Shown piece after piece: positions 1-6,719 of a stretch of DNA of 6,719 nt. The DNA comes from Thermoplasmata archaeon (GTDB lineage Archaea > Thermoplasmatota > Thermoplasmata > Lutacidiplasmatales > UBA184), in the NCBI GenBank assembly GCA_030042815.1, contig JASHYY010000172.1:1-6719 (forward strand). The letters run 5' to 3'. Position 1 is the first letter of the stretch, and each line of letters opens with the position of its first letter. The translations under genes and the position numbers were made by a program. The notes below the pieces were generated by a model that saw only the letters and a program-made list of their open reading frames with translations, did not search any database and was not told the origin of the DNA.

Positions 1-950
1 TGCATCTCGCGCAGCATCGACAGGGAGTTGTTGCTCGCGACCGAGTCGGTGCCGAGCCCCACCGGCGCCCCGGCGGCCCGGAGCTCGACGACTGGGGCGA
101 CCCCTCCCGATGCGAGCTTCAGGTTCGAGCTCGGGCAGTGGGCCACACCCACCGCCCGGCGGCCGAGGAGGGCGATCTCCTCTCCCGTGAGCCAGACGCC
201 GTGGGCGGCGACGGAGGGAACGCCGAGGAACCCGATCTGCTCGAGCCAGAGCGCGGGCCGGACGCCGGTCTTCGCCTCGTGCTCGTGGACCTCGCGCCGG
301 GTCTCCGAGAGGTGGAAGTGGCAGAACGTGCCCGAGCGCTCGGCGAGCTCCCGGGCGCCGAGCCAGGTCTCACGACCGCAGACGTAGACGCCCTGGGGCG
401 CCGGGAGGGGCGTGACCCGAGGGTGCCCCTTCCAGCGGCCGACGAAGGCGGCGGCGTTGTCGAGCGGCCGGCCCTTCTGGGTCGTCAGCTCGGGGTCGAG
501 GACCGCCCAGCCGAGGAACCCGCGAATCCCGAGGGCGTCGACGGCCCGGGCGACCGCGTCCTCGAAGTAGTAGAGGTCGAGGAACGAGGTCGTGCCGGAG
601 AGCAGCATCTCCGCGATGCCGGCCCGGGCGCCGGCCTCCACGTCGGCCTCGGTGCGGCGGGCGTCGACGGCGAAGAGCGTCTCGAGAAAACCGGCGAGGT
701 CCCGATCGTCGGCGAGGCCGCGGAGCGGCGCCATCGCGACGTGCGCGTGCGTGTTGACGAACCCGGGGACGACTGCGAACCCATGGCCCTCGATCACCGA
801 CGCCCCGTCCCGAGGCGCGTCCGGTCCGACGTGGGTGAACCGTCCCGCCTCGACCCGAAGGTCCCCGCGCACGACGCGACGCGCCGGGTCCTGCGTGACG
901 AGCAGGGCGTTCGTGAGCACGAGCGGGGTGTCCGTGCCGGGGGTCGGCAT
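1..950 (-). CDS. Amidohydrolase, MTA/SAH/5'-deoxyadenosine deaminase-like (3' end beyond window)
   Basis: This is a metal-dependent hydrolase of the TRZ/ATZ-MtaD family, whose members deaminate adenine nucleosides such as 5'-methylthioadenosine, S-adenosylhomocysteine or 5'-deoxyadenosine in the cytosol. The first 316 codons are visible; the C-terminus lies beyond position 1. The N-terminal strand is followed by the metal motif NTHAH (His68, His70), then HFHLSE (His213, Glu216), AAHG (His250), HCPSSNLKLASG (271-282) and GTDSVASNN (Asp302). These are all the metal and catalytic positions expected for the family. Several pocket positions differ from well-studied MTA/SAH deaminases: the usual Pro-x-Glu after the HxH loop is replaced by Ala-Val-Asp96 in a loop one residue shorter, Trp148 replaces an Arg, and Gln186 replaces a His. 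The substrate is therefore uncertain. The ATG at 950 is preferred because a TATA-like box lies about 26 bases upstream; a GTG at 962 is a weaker alternative. It is divergent from the channel-like gene. Confidence 0.85.
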   Translation of the reverse strand, partial: MPTPGTDTPLVLTNALLVTQDPARRVVRGDLRVEAGRFTHVGPDAPRDGASVIEGHGFAVVPGFVNTHAHVAMAPLRGLADDRDLAGFLETLFAVDARRTEADVEAGARAGIAEMLLSGTTSFLDLYYFEDAVARAVDALGIRGFLGWAVLDPELTTQKGRPLDNAAAFVGRWKGHPRVTPLPAPQGVYVCGRETWLGARELAERSGTFCHFHLSETRREVHEHEAKTGVRPALWLEQIGFLGVPSVAAHGVWLTGEEIALLGRRAVGVAHCPSSNLKLASGGVAPVVELRAAGAPVGLGTDSVASNNSLSMLREM

Positions 951-973
951 CGCGAAGGGCACGAAGGTCGCCG

Positions 974-978
974 ATAAA
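974..978 (-). promoter_or_regulatory. Archaeal TATA-like box for the amidohydrolase gene
   Basis: On the minus strand this reads TTTAT within CCTTTATCGG, an AT-rich island in a very GC-rich spacer. Its centre is 26 bases from the A of the ATG at 950. Archaeal transcription normally starts 24-28 bases downstream of the TATA centre, so the transcript should begin at or next to the start codon, a leaderless mRNA. No Shine-Dalgarno sequence precedes the ATG, which agrees. Spacing and position are seen; promoter function is inferred. Confidence 0.55.
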
Positions 979-1033
979 GGCGTTGGTTCTCGCGCGGGTC
1001 GGTCCCGGCCGCAGCGGTGCCACTCGGGGCTTA

Positions 1034-1041
1034 CCTCTAAG
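1034..1041 (+). promoter_or_regulatory. Weak TATA-like element upstream of the channel-like gene
   Basis: The sequence CCTCTAAG within TTACCTCTAAGAAGG is the only AT-leaning stretch shortly upstream of the ATG at 1076. It would place transcription start near 1064, giving a leader of about 12 bases that contains AGGA at 1067-1070, five bases before the ATG. The match to the archaeal TATA consensus is poor, so this is a tentative call. Together with the element at 974-978 it makes 951-1075 a divergent promoter region. Confidence 0.25.
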
Positions 1042-1075
1042 AAGGCCCCGAGCCAGAGCCGCCGACAGGACCGAG

Positions 1076-1504
1076 ATGGCCTCCGCCGTTCCTACCGGAA
1101 GCGCCCCCCCGACGCCGCCCCCCGAGCTCACGGTGCACGAACGCCGACAGGCCGCCCGCCGGCGCCGGGTCCGCCGGGCGGCCTATTCGTTGCTGCTGGT
1201 CGGGGTGGTCCTCGGGGTCGGCACCGTCGGGTTCCACTCGATCGCCGGAGTCGACTGGGTCAACGCGTTCTACTTCGAGAGCATGCTCGCGACCGGCCAG
1301 GGCCCCCCGTTCTCGTTGACCACCGACTCCGCGAAGCTGTTCGCATCGCTCATGGCGTTCGTCTCGGTCGGGTCGGTCCTGACGAGCATCGTCTTCACGC
1401 TGGGCCCGATCGTCGCCCGGGCCTGGCGCGAGTGGACCGAGCGGGTCGAGCACGAGGTCCGTCACGTCGAGGAGGAGTTCCGCCACCTCGAGCGGCCCCG
1501 CTGA
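1076..1504 (+). CDS. Two-helix membrane protein with degenerate K+ channel-like pore
   Basis: This is a 142-residue protein resembling one subunit of a two-transmembrane ion channel (Ion_trans_2 type fold). Residues 1-36 are Pro/Ala-rich and then strongly basic (RRQAARRRRVRR), which suggests a cytoplasmic N-terminus by the positive-inside rule. Helix 1 spans about 37-55. A pore-helix-like segment (DWVNAFYFESM, 60-70) leads into ATGQG (72-76), in the place of the TVGYG selectivity filter. After PPFSLTTDSAKLFA comes helix 2 (about 88-115), with glycines at 99 and 110. The C-terminus (119-140) is a charged, heptad-like amphipathic helix that could assemble subunits. Tyr is replaced by Gln in the filter, so potassium selectivity cannot be assumed. 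The in-frame ATG at 983 was rejected because 983-1075 encodes Arg/Gly-rich sequence without family features and contains the likely promoter. The gene converges on gyrB with a 20-base gap. Confidence 0.7.
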   Translation: MASAVPTGSAPPTPPPELTVHERRQAARRRRVRRAAYSLLLVGVVLGVGTVGFHSIAGVDWVNAFYFESMLATGQGPPFSLTTDSAKLFASLMAFVSVGSVLTSIVFTLGPIVARAWREWTERVEHEVRHVEEEFRHLERPR

Positions 1505-1524
1505 ACGGTCCTGAGCCGTCCGTC

Positions 1525-3489
<1,965 letters not shown>

Positions 3490-3495
3490 TTATAA
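3490..3495 (-). promoter_or_regulatory. TATA box for gyrB, inside a 12-bp palindrome
   Basis: TTATAA sits inside the perfect palindrome GCGTTATAACGC (3487-3498). Its centre is about 51 bases from the gyrB ATG, predicting transcription start near 3467 and a leader of roughly 25 bases. The leader has no recognisable Shine-Dalgarno sequence. The palindrome could also let the box act in the opposite direction or bind a dimeric regulator, but the sequence does not show which. Confidence 0.5.
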
Positions 3496-3640
3496 CGCTT
3501 GGGTTTCGAAGGAAAGTCGACCCTCGTCCGACCCCCGGTCCGGAGCCTTTTTCAATCCCTGGAGGAGCCTCGTCCCGGCCCCTTCCGGACGCCTGTTTTC
3601 CGGTCGTCGGACGCTCCGGTCGCGTCCCTCGGCAAACCCC

Positions 3641-3646
3641 TAATAG
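3641..3646 (+). promoter_or_regulatory. TATA-like box for the grpE-hmgA-pdxT cluster
   Basis: TAATAG follows the A-rich stretch GGCAAA (3631-3636), which could serve as a BRE. The box centre is about 32 bases upstream of the ATG at 3676, giving a predicted leader of only about 6 bases. This favours the ATG at 3676 over the upstream in-frame ATG at 3499. The remainder of the 3442-3675 spacer holds only the gyrB promoter, a short T-run at 3548-3552 and minor inverted repeats; I see no RNA gene in it. Confidence 0.5.
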
Positions 3647-3675
3647 TGGCCTCTCCCCTGCTCGCGACCGGCCCG

Positions 3676-4242
3676 ATGCCCGAGAACGAGACCGAGGTCT
3701 CCTCGAAGGAGGCCTCCCCGGCCGCCCCGGTTCCGGCCGCCGAGGGAGCCGCCGGAGGCCCGCCCGCGGAGGACTGGCAGACCCGGTACCGCTACCTCCT
3801 CGCCGACTTCGAGAACTTCCGTCGCCGGGTCGACCGGGAGCGGGAGGGGATCACCCGGCAGGCCCGGGCCGGGATGATGCGCGAGCTGCTGCCGATCATC
3901 GAGGCGTTCCGCTCCGCCCGGGACGCGCTCCCGCACCTTCCCGCGAACGACCCGGTGCGCAAGGGGCTCGAGCTCCTCGACCGGGAGTGGATGAAGTTCC
4001 TGAAGCACGAGGGCGTCGAGCCGGTGGCGGAGCCCGGTCGGCCGTTCCGTCCCGACGAGGCCGAGGCGGTCGGAGAGTCCCCGGTCTCCCCGGACCATCC
4101 GGAGGGCACGGTGGCCGAAGTCGTCCAGCAGGGGTATCGTTTCTTCGGGGGCTTGCTGCGTCCCGCGAAGGTGGTGGTCGCGCGAGGAGCTGCCACCGAG
4201 CCGTCCGAGACGCCGCCCGGAACGGGCGCCCGGAGCGCGTAG
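3676..4242 (+). CDS. grpE: Co-chaperone GrpE (DnaK nucleotide-exchange factor)
   Basis: GrpE releases ADP from DnaK (Hsp70) and so drives the chaperone's substrate cycle in the cytosol. The protein has 188 residues, a normal length. Residues 1-32 form an acidic then Ala/Pro-rich disordered tail. The long coiled-coil dimer helix follows, with the family motif YLLADFENFRRRVDRER (40-56) and MRELLPIIEAF (68-78). The C-terminal beta domain contains GVEPV, SPDHPEGTVAEVVQQGY (138-154) and LLRPAKVVVA (160-169). Within the GrpE signature the usual F-[DN]-P-x-x-H-x-A-V reads FRPDEAEAV (124-132), so Asp/Asn and His are replaced by Arg125 and Ala129; the second half of the signature is intact. The ATG at 3676 was chosen over 3499 because a TATA-like box lies between them and the extra residues are not GrpE-like. 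It leads a cluster with hmgA 13 bases downstream. No dnaK or dnaJ adjoins it. Confidence 0.95.
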   Translation: MPENETEVSSKEASPAAPVPAAEGAAGGPPAEDWQTRYRYLLADFENFRRRVDREREGITRQARAGMMRELLPIIEAFRSARDALPHLPANDPVRKGLELLDREWMKFLKHEGVEPVAEPGRPFRPDEAEAVGESPVSPDHPEGTVAEVVQQGYRFFGGLLRPAKVVVARGAATEPSETPPGTGARSA

Positions 4243-4246
4243 GAGA
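4241..4246 (+). promoter_or_regulatory. Shine-Dalgarno sequence for hmgA
   Basis: AGGAGA overlaps the TAG stop codon of grpE (4240-4242) and ends 9 bases before the hmgA ATG at 4256. As the second gene of a transcript, hmgA has a leader-type ribosome site, unlike the first genes in this window, which appear leaderless or nearly so. The placement suggests translation coupled to termination of grpE. Confidence 0.5.
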
Positions 4247-4255
4247 CGACCGACG

Positions 4256-5560
4256 ATGGAACGATCCTCCGAGGTACCGGGATTCTACAAGCGGTCGATC
4301 GCCGAGCGGCGCGCGTTCGTGCGGGAGTGGGCGGGCCTTTCCGAAGAGGAGGCCCGGGCGCTGGAGTTCCCTCCGGGGATCGACCCCGCGAGCGTCGACC
4401 GGATGATCGAGAACGTCATCGGGGTGATGCCGGTCCCGCTCGGCGTCGCCACCAACTTCCGGATCAACGGCAAGGACCTGCTCGTGCCGATGGCGATCGA
4501 GGAGCCGAGCGTCGTCGCGGCCGCGTCGAACGCCGCGAAAGTCGCCCGGGCCAGCGGCGGGTTCTTCGCCCAGACGACCGACCCCGTGATGATCGGCCAG
4601 GTGCAGATCCTGCACGTGCCGGACCCGGCGTCCGCACGGCTCAAGATCCTCGACCGGAAGGCCGAGCTCCTCGCCGCGGCGAACGCGAAGGACCCGGTCC
4701 TCGTGAAGTTCGGCGGCGGCGCGAAGGACCTCGAGGTCCGGATCCTGCCGTCGCCGCGGGGCACGATGGTCATCGTCCATCTCCTCGTGGACGCGCGCGA
4801 CGCCGGAGGCATGAACGCCGTCAACACGATGTGCGAGGCGCTCGCGCCCGAGTTCGCCCGACTCACCGGCGGCAAGGTCGTCCTGCGCATCATCTCGAAC
4901 CTGGCCGTCCACCGCCTCGCGCGGGCCCGGGCGACGTTTCCCGCGGAGCTCCTCCGGACCGAGACCGCGAGCGGTCCCGAGGTCGTCGAGGCGCTCCTCG
5001 ACGCCTACGCGTTCGCGGTCGCCGACCCGTTTCGCTGCGCGACCCACAACAAGGGGATCATGAACGGGATCTCGGCCGTCGTCCTCGCGACCGGGAACGA
5101 CTTCCGGGCGATCGAGAGCGGCGCCCACACGTACGCGGCCTGGACCGCGGCCGCGTCGGGCGCGGTCGTACGGCCGCTGACGACCTACGAGAAGGACGCG
5201 GCCGGCAACCTCGTCGGCACGATCGAGCTGCCCGCCCCGGTCGGGCTCATCGGCGGCGCGACGGCCGTACACCCGACCGCCAAGGCGATGGTCAAGCTCC
5301 TCGGGGTGAAGAGCGCCCGCGAGCTCGGCGAGGTCCTGGCTGCGGTCGGGTTGGCGCAGAACTTCGCCGCCATGCGGGCGCTCGCGACCGAGGGGATCCA
5401 GCGGGGCCACATGGAACTGCACGCGCGCAACATGGCCGTCAGCGCCGGGGCCCGTCCCGACGAGGTCGACCGGGTGGTCGAGCGGCTCCTCGCGGACCAC
5501 CAGGTCCGATTCGACCGCGCGAAGGCGATCGTCGAGGAGCTGCGGCACGGCTCAGGATGA
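4256..5560 (+). CDS. hmgA: Class II HMG-CoA reductase
   Basis: This enzyme interconverts HMG-CoA and mevalonate with NAD(P)H, the committed step towards archaeal isoprenoid ether lipids. The 434 residues match the soluble class II form throughout, with no membrane domain. Visible motifs are ENVIG (52-56), EEPSVVAAAS (82-91), THNKGIMNG (263-271), TGNDFRAIESGAH (279-291), PVGLIGGAT (328-336) and ATEGIQRGHMELHARN (377-392). The catalytic set from Pseudomonas mevalonii is preserved: Glu83, Lys266, Asp282 and His385. Asp146 in NAKDP aligns with the residue tied to NADH preference in that enzyme, so NADH use is likely (inference). Class II reductase in Thermoplasmatales and Archaeoglobales is known as a bacterial acquisition replacing the class I archaeal enzyme, and here it probably works in the biosynthetic direction. 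The start at 4256 is supported by AGGAGA upstream and an N-terminus of the usual length. Its stop overlaps the pdxT start. Confidence 0.95.
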   Translation: MERSSEVPGFYKRSIAERRAFVREWAGLSEEEARALEFPPGIDPASVDRMIENVIGVMPVPLGVATNFRINGKDLLVPMAIEEPSVVAAASNAAKVARASGGFFAQTTDPVMIGQVQILHVPDPASARLKILDRKAELLAAANAKDPVLVKFGGGAKDLEVRILPSPRGTMVIVHLLVDARDAGGMNAVNTMCEALAPEFARLTGGKVVLRIISNLAVHRLARARATFPAELLRTETASGPEVVEALLDAYAFAVADPFRCATHNKGIMNGISAVVLATGNDFRAIESGAHTYAAWTAAASGAVVRPLTTYEKDAAGNLVGTIELPAPVGLIGGATAVHPTAKAMVKLLGVKSARELGEVLAAVGLAQNFAAMRALATEGIQRGHMELHARNMAVSAGARPDEVDRVVERLLADHQVRFDRAKAIVEELRHGSG

Positions 5561-6150
5561 AGGTCGGGGTCCTCGCGCTCCAGGGTGACGTCCCGGAGCA
5601 CTTGCTCGCACTCGCACCGCTCCTCCCGAAGGGCGACCTCGTCCCGACCCGGACCCCGGCCGACCTCGCGCGCATCGACGCCCTATTCCTGCCCGGCGGC
5701 GAGTCGACCACGATCGCCCGTCTTCTCCAGAAGGCCGGGCTCTGGACTCCGATCGGGACGCGTCTCGCGAAGGGGATGCCGGTCCTCGCGACGTGCGCGG
5801 GCTTCATCCTCCTCGCGCGCAGGCTCGCCCCGAGCCCGGCCGGTCGCGACCCTCCGACCTACGGCCTCGTCGACGTCACGATCCGGCGCAACGACTACGG
5901 TGCCCAGCGCGAGTCGTTCGAGGGACCGGTCCGAGTCGAAGGGCTCGCGGGAGGTCCGTTCCCCGGCGTCTTCATCCGGGCCCCGAGGGTCGTCTCGGTC
6001 GGGCCCGAGGCCAAGCCGTTCGCGTGGCGGGACCGGGAGGTCGTCGGGGTTCGCCAGGGTACGATCTGGGCGACCACCTTCCACCCCGAGCTGTCCGGCG
6101 ACCTCCGACTCCACCGGATGTTCCTGAAGATGGTCCGGCCGAGGACCTAG
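5557..6150 (+). CDS. pdxT: Pyridoxal 5'-phosphate synthase glutaminase subunit PdxT
   Basis: PdxT hydrolyses glutamine and channels ammonia to PdxS, which builds pyridoxal 5'-phosphate from ribose 5-phosphate and glyceraldehyde 3-phosphate. The 197-residue length is typical. The class I glutaminase features are GVLALQGDVPEH (4-15), LPGGESTT (45-52), the nucleophile elbow ATCAG with Cys80, RRNDYGAQRESFEG (110-123), FIRAPRVVSVG (139-149) and FHPEL with His176 and Glu178 completing the triad. The elbow is usually GTCAG; here its first Gly is Ala78. The ATG overlaps the hmgA stop as ATGA (5557-5560), which points to translational coupling. The stop lies in a CTAG shared with the convergent gene. 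pdxS is not in the window and must be elsewhere if the pathway is complete. Confidence 0.95.
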   Translation: MKVGVLALQGDVPEHLLALAPLLPKGDLVPTRTPADLARIDALFLPGGESTTIARLLQKAGLWTPIGTRLAKGMPVLATCAGFILLARRLAPSPAGRDPPTYGLVDVTIRRNDYGAQRESFEGPVRVEGLAGGPFPGVFIRAPRVVSVGPEAKPFAWRDREVVGVRQGTIWATTFHPELSGDLRLHRMFLKMVRPRT

Positions 6151-6593
6151 CGCAGCGCGACGGCGACCAGAGCCACGACCAAGAGCGCGAACGCGACCCC
6201 TCCCACGAGCGCCAGCCAGAGCCGGGTCCGACGCGACCCGCGACGCCAGCTACCGAAGAAGATCGGGACCGGACCGACGAGGATGAGCCCTCCCGTGCCG
6301 CCGGTAGCGCCCGGATTCGGGGACTCGCCCGGGTCGGCGGGACCGGGGCCCGGGTCGGGCGCTCCCTGTTCTCGCCACGCGAGCCAGGGAAGGAGGAAGA
6401 TCCCGGCGATCAGAGCGACGACGCCGAGGACGAACTCCGACGAACTCCCGGACACGACGGGGACGATCACGACGAGGGAAAGGGTCGCCGCCCCCCGTCG
6501 GACCGCATCCGCTACGAGCAGCACCCCGGCCACGAGGAGAAGGAGGGGGGCGATCGTCGCAGCGCGCACGCCAACGGATCGACGGGCGCGCAC
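6147..6593 (-). CDS. DUF131-like (TIGR00304-type) small archaeal membrane protein
   Basis: This 148-residue protein of unknown function has about three membrane helices: roughly 13-30, 54-72 and 128-147. Between helices 2 and 3 is a Pro/Gly-rich linker (78-98) followed by GGLILVGPVPIFFGS (100-114), which resembles the hallmark GG-(V/I)-x-(L/M)-IGPIPI-x-FGS of DUF131, a small archaeal membrane family recalled from memory. A basic patch (RRGSRRTR) follows it. The first half contains LSLVVIVPVVSGSS (38-51), which faintly echoes the same motif. The start is a GTG at 6593, 14 bases after the stop of the preceding gene, without a clear ribosome site; an inner GTG at 6569 is possible. The frame shows ordinary GC-rich third positions and a coherent hydrophobic pattern. 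Co-transcription with the upstream partial gene is likely. Confidence 0.72.
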   Translation of the reverse strand: MRARRSVGVRAATIAPLLLLVAGVLLVADAVRRGAATLSLVVIVPVVSGSSSEFVLGVVALIAGIFLLPWLAWREQGAPDPGPGPADPGESPNPGATGGTGGLILVGPVPIFFGSWRRGSRRTRLWLALVGGVAFALLVVALVAVALR

Positions 6594-6607
6594 ATCGAGG
6601 TTGCGCT

Positions 6608-6719
6608 TCAGTGGTACGTGTCGAAACGGTACGGCTCGAGCGGAAGCTCGCCGAGGGCCATTAGGAACTCGGGGGGCGTCAGCACCGGCTTCGGATAGTT
6701 CGGCCCGTCGTCGAGCGCG
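6608..6719 (-). CDS. C-terminal end of an unidentified protein (5' end beyond window)
   Basis: An open frame enters from the right edge and ends at a TGA at 6608-6610, giving 36 visible residues that include PNYPKPVLTPPEFLMAL. No start codon is needed, because the gene begins outside the window. Third codon positions are G or C in 32 of 36 sense codons, a strong coding signal for this genome, and the stop is followed after 14 bases by the GTG of the DUF131-like gene, as expected for an operon. The stretch VLTPPEFLMAL resembles the C-terminus of some PIN-domain nucleases (V-x-TP-x-EFL), but this is a weak hint on a short fragment. The product should be treated as unknown. Confidence 0.6.
   Translation of the reverse strand, partial: ALDDGPNYPKPVLTPPEFLMALGELPLEPYRFDTYH

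Noticed and set aside
370..1131. 253-codon minus-strand open frame over the amidohydrolase
   Set aside because: It is in a different frame from the frame that carries the NTHAH, HFHLSE and GTDSVASNN motifs.
1505..1519. Possible hairpin terminator between the channel-like gene and gyrB
   Set aside because: The stem is only four base pairs (ACGG/CCGT) and no T-run follows, so it is not distinguishable from chance.
3540..3619. CCGGAGC/GCTCCGG inverted repeat and the T-run at 3548-3552 in the divergent spacer
   Set aside because: Seven-base arms 66 bases apart are expected in GC-rich DNA, and there is no upstream plus-strand gene for the T-run to terminate.
3499..3675. N-terminal extension of grpE from an upstream ATG
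   Set aside because: The extra 59 residues are not GrpE-like, and a TATA-like box at 3641-3646 would lie inside them.
3896..5548. 550-codon minus-strand open frame opposite grpE and hmgA
   Set aside because: It is a shadow of hmgA and grpE, rich in Arg, Asp, Gly and Pro, with no recognisable motif.
5793..6698. 301-codon plus-strand open frame across pdxT, the DUF131-like gene and the right edge
   Set aside because: It overlaps three better-supported coding frames and has extreme Arg/Gly/Asp/Pro composition without domains.

Overview
The window is roughly two-thirds G+C and densely coding, and it looks like ordinary chromosome of an archaeon, most probably a high-GC member of Thermoplasmatota (inference). 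The evidence is combined. Gene starts are preceded by archaeal TATA-like boxes at a distance that predicts leaderless or very short-leader mRNAs. A small DUF131-type membrane protein typical of archaea is present. Bacterial-type GyrB, bacterial-type GrpE and a class II HMG-CoA reductase occur together, a set of bacterial acquisitions known from Thermoplasmatales and relatives.

Layout. Positions 1-950 (minus) hold most of an amidohydrolase of the MTA/SAH/5'-deoxyadenosine deaminase type, cut by the left edge. A divergent promoter region (951-1075) separates it from a small two-helix membrane protein with a degenerate potassium-channel-like pore (1076-1504, plus). That gene converges, across only 20 bases, on gyrB (1525-3441, minus). 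A 234-base divergent spacer (3442-3675) carries the gyrB and grpE promoters. A compact plus-strand cluster follows: grpE (3676-4242), class II hmgA (4256-5560) and pdxT (5557-6150). The hmgA/pdxT pair overlaps by four bases. pdxT ends inside a CTAG that is also the stop of a convergent minus-strand DUF131 membrane protein gene (6147-6593). Upstream of that gene, in the same direction, lies the C-terminal end of an unidentified gene cut by the right edge (6608-6719).

Functions. The genes cover DNA supercoiling (GyrB), the DnaK nucleotide-exchange factor (GrpE), the mevalonate step of archaeal lipid synthesis (HMG-CoA reductase), the glutaminase half of pyridoxal-phosphate synthase (PdxT) and probable nucleoside salvage (amidohydrolase). 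The usual partners (gyrA, dnaK/dnaJ, pdxS) are not in the window, so these genes are grouped differently from common bacterial operons.

I see no RNA gene, CRISPR array, insertion sequence, prophage or defence system. The points most worth a second look are the channel-like protein with an altered filter, the amidohydrolase with intact metal site but altered substrate-pocket positions, and the unusual grpE-hmgA-pdxT cluster. I did not find a convincing new multi-gene system.
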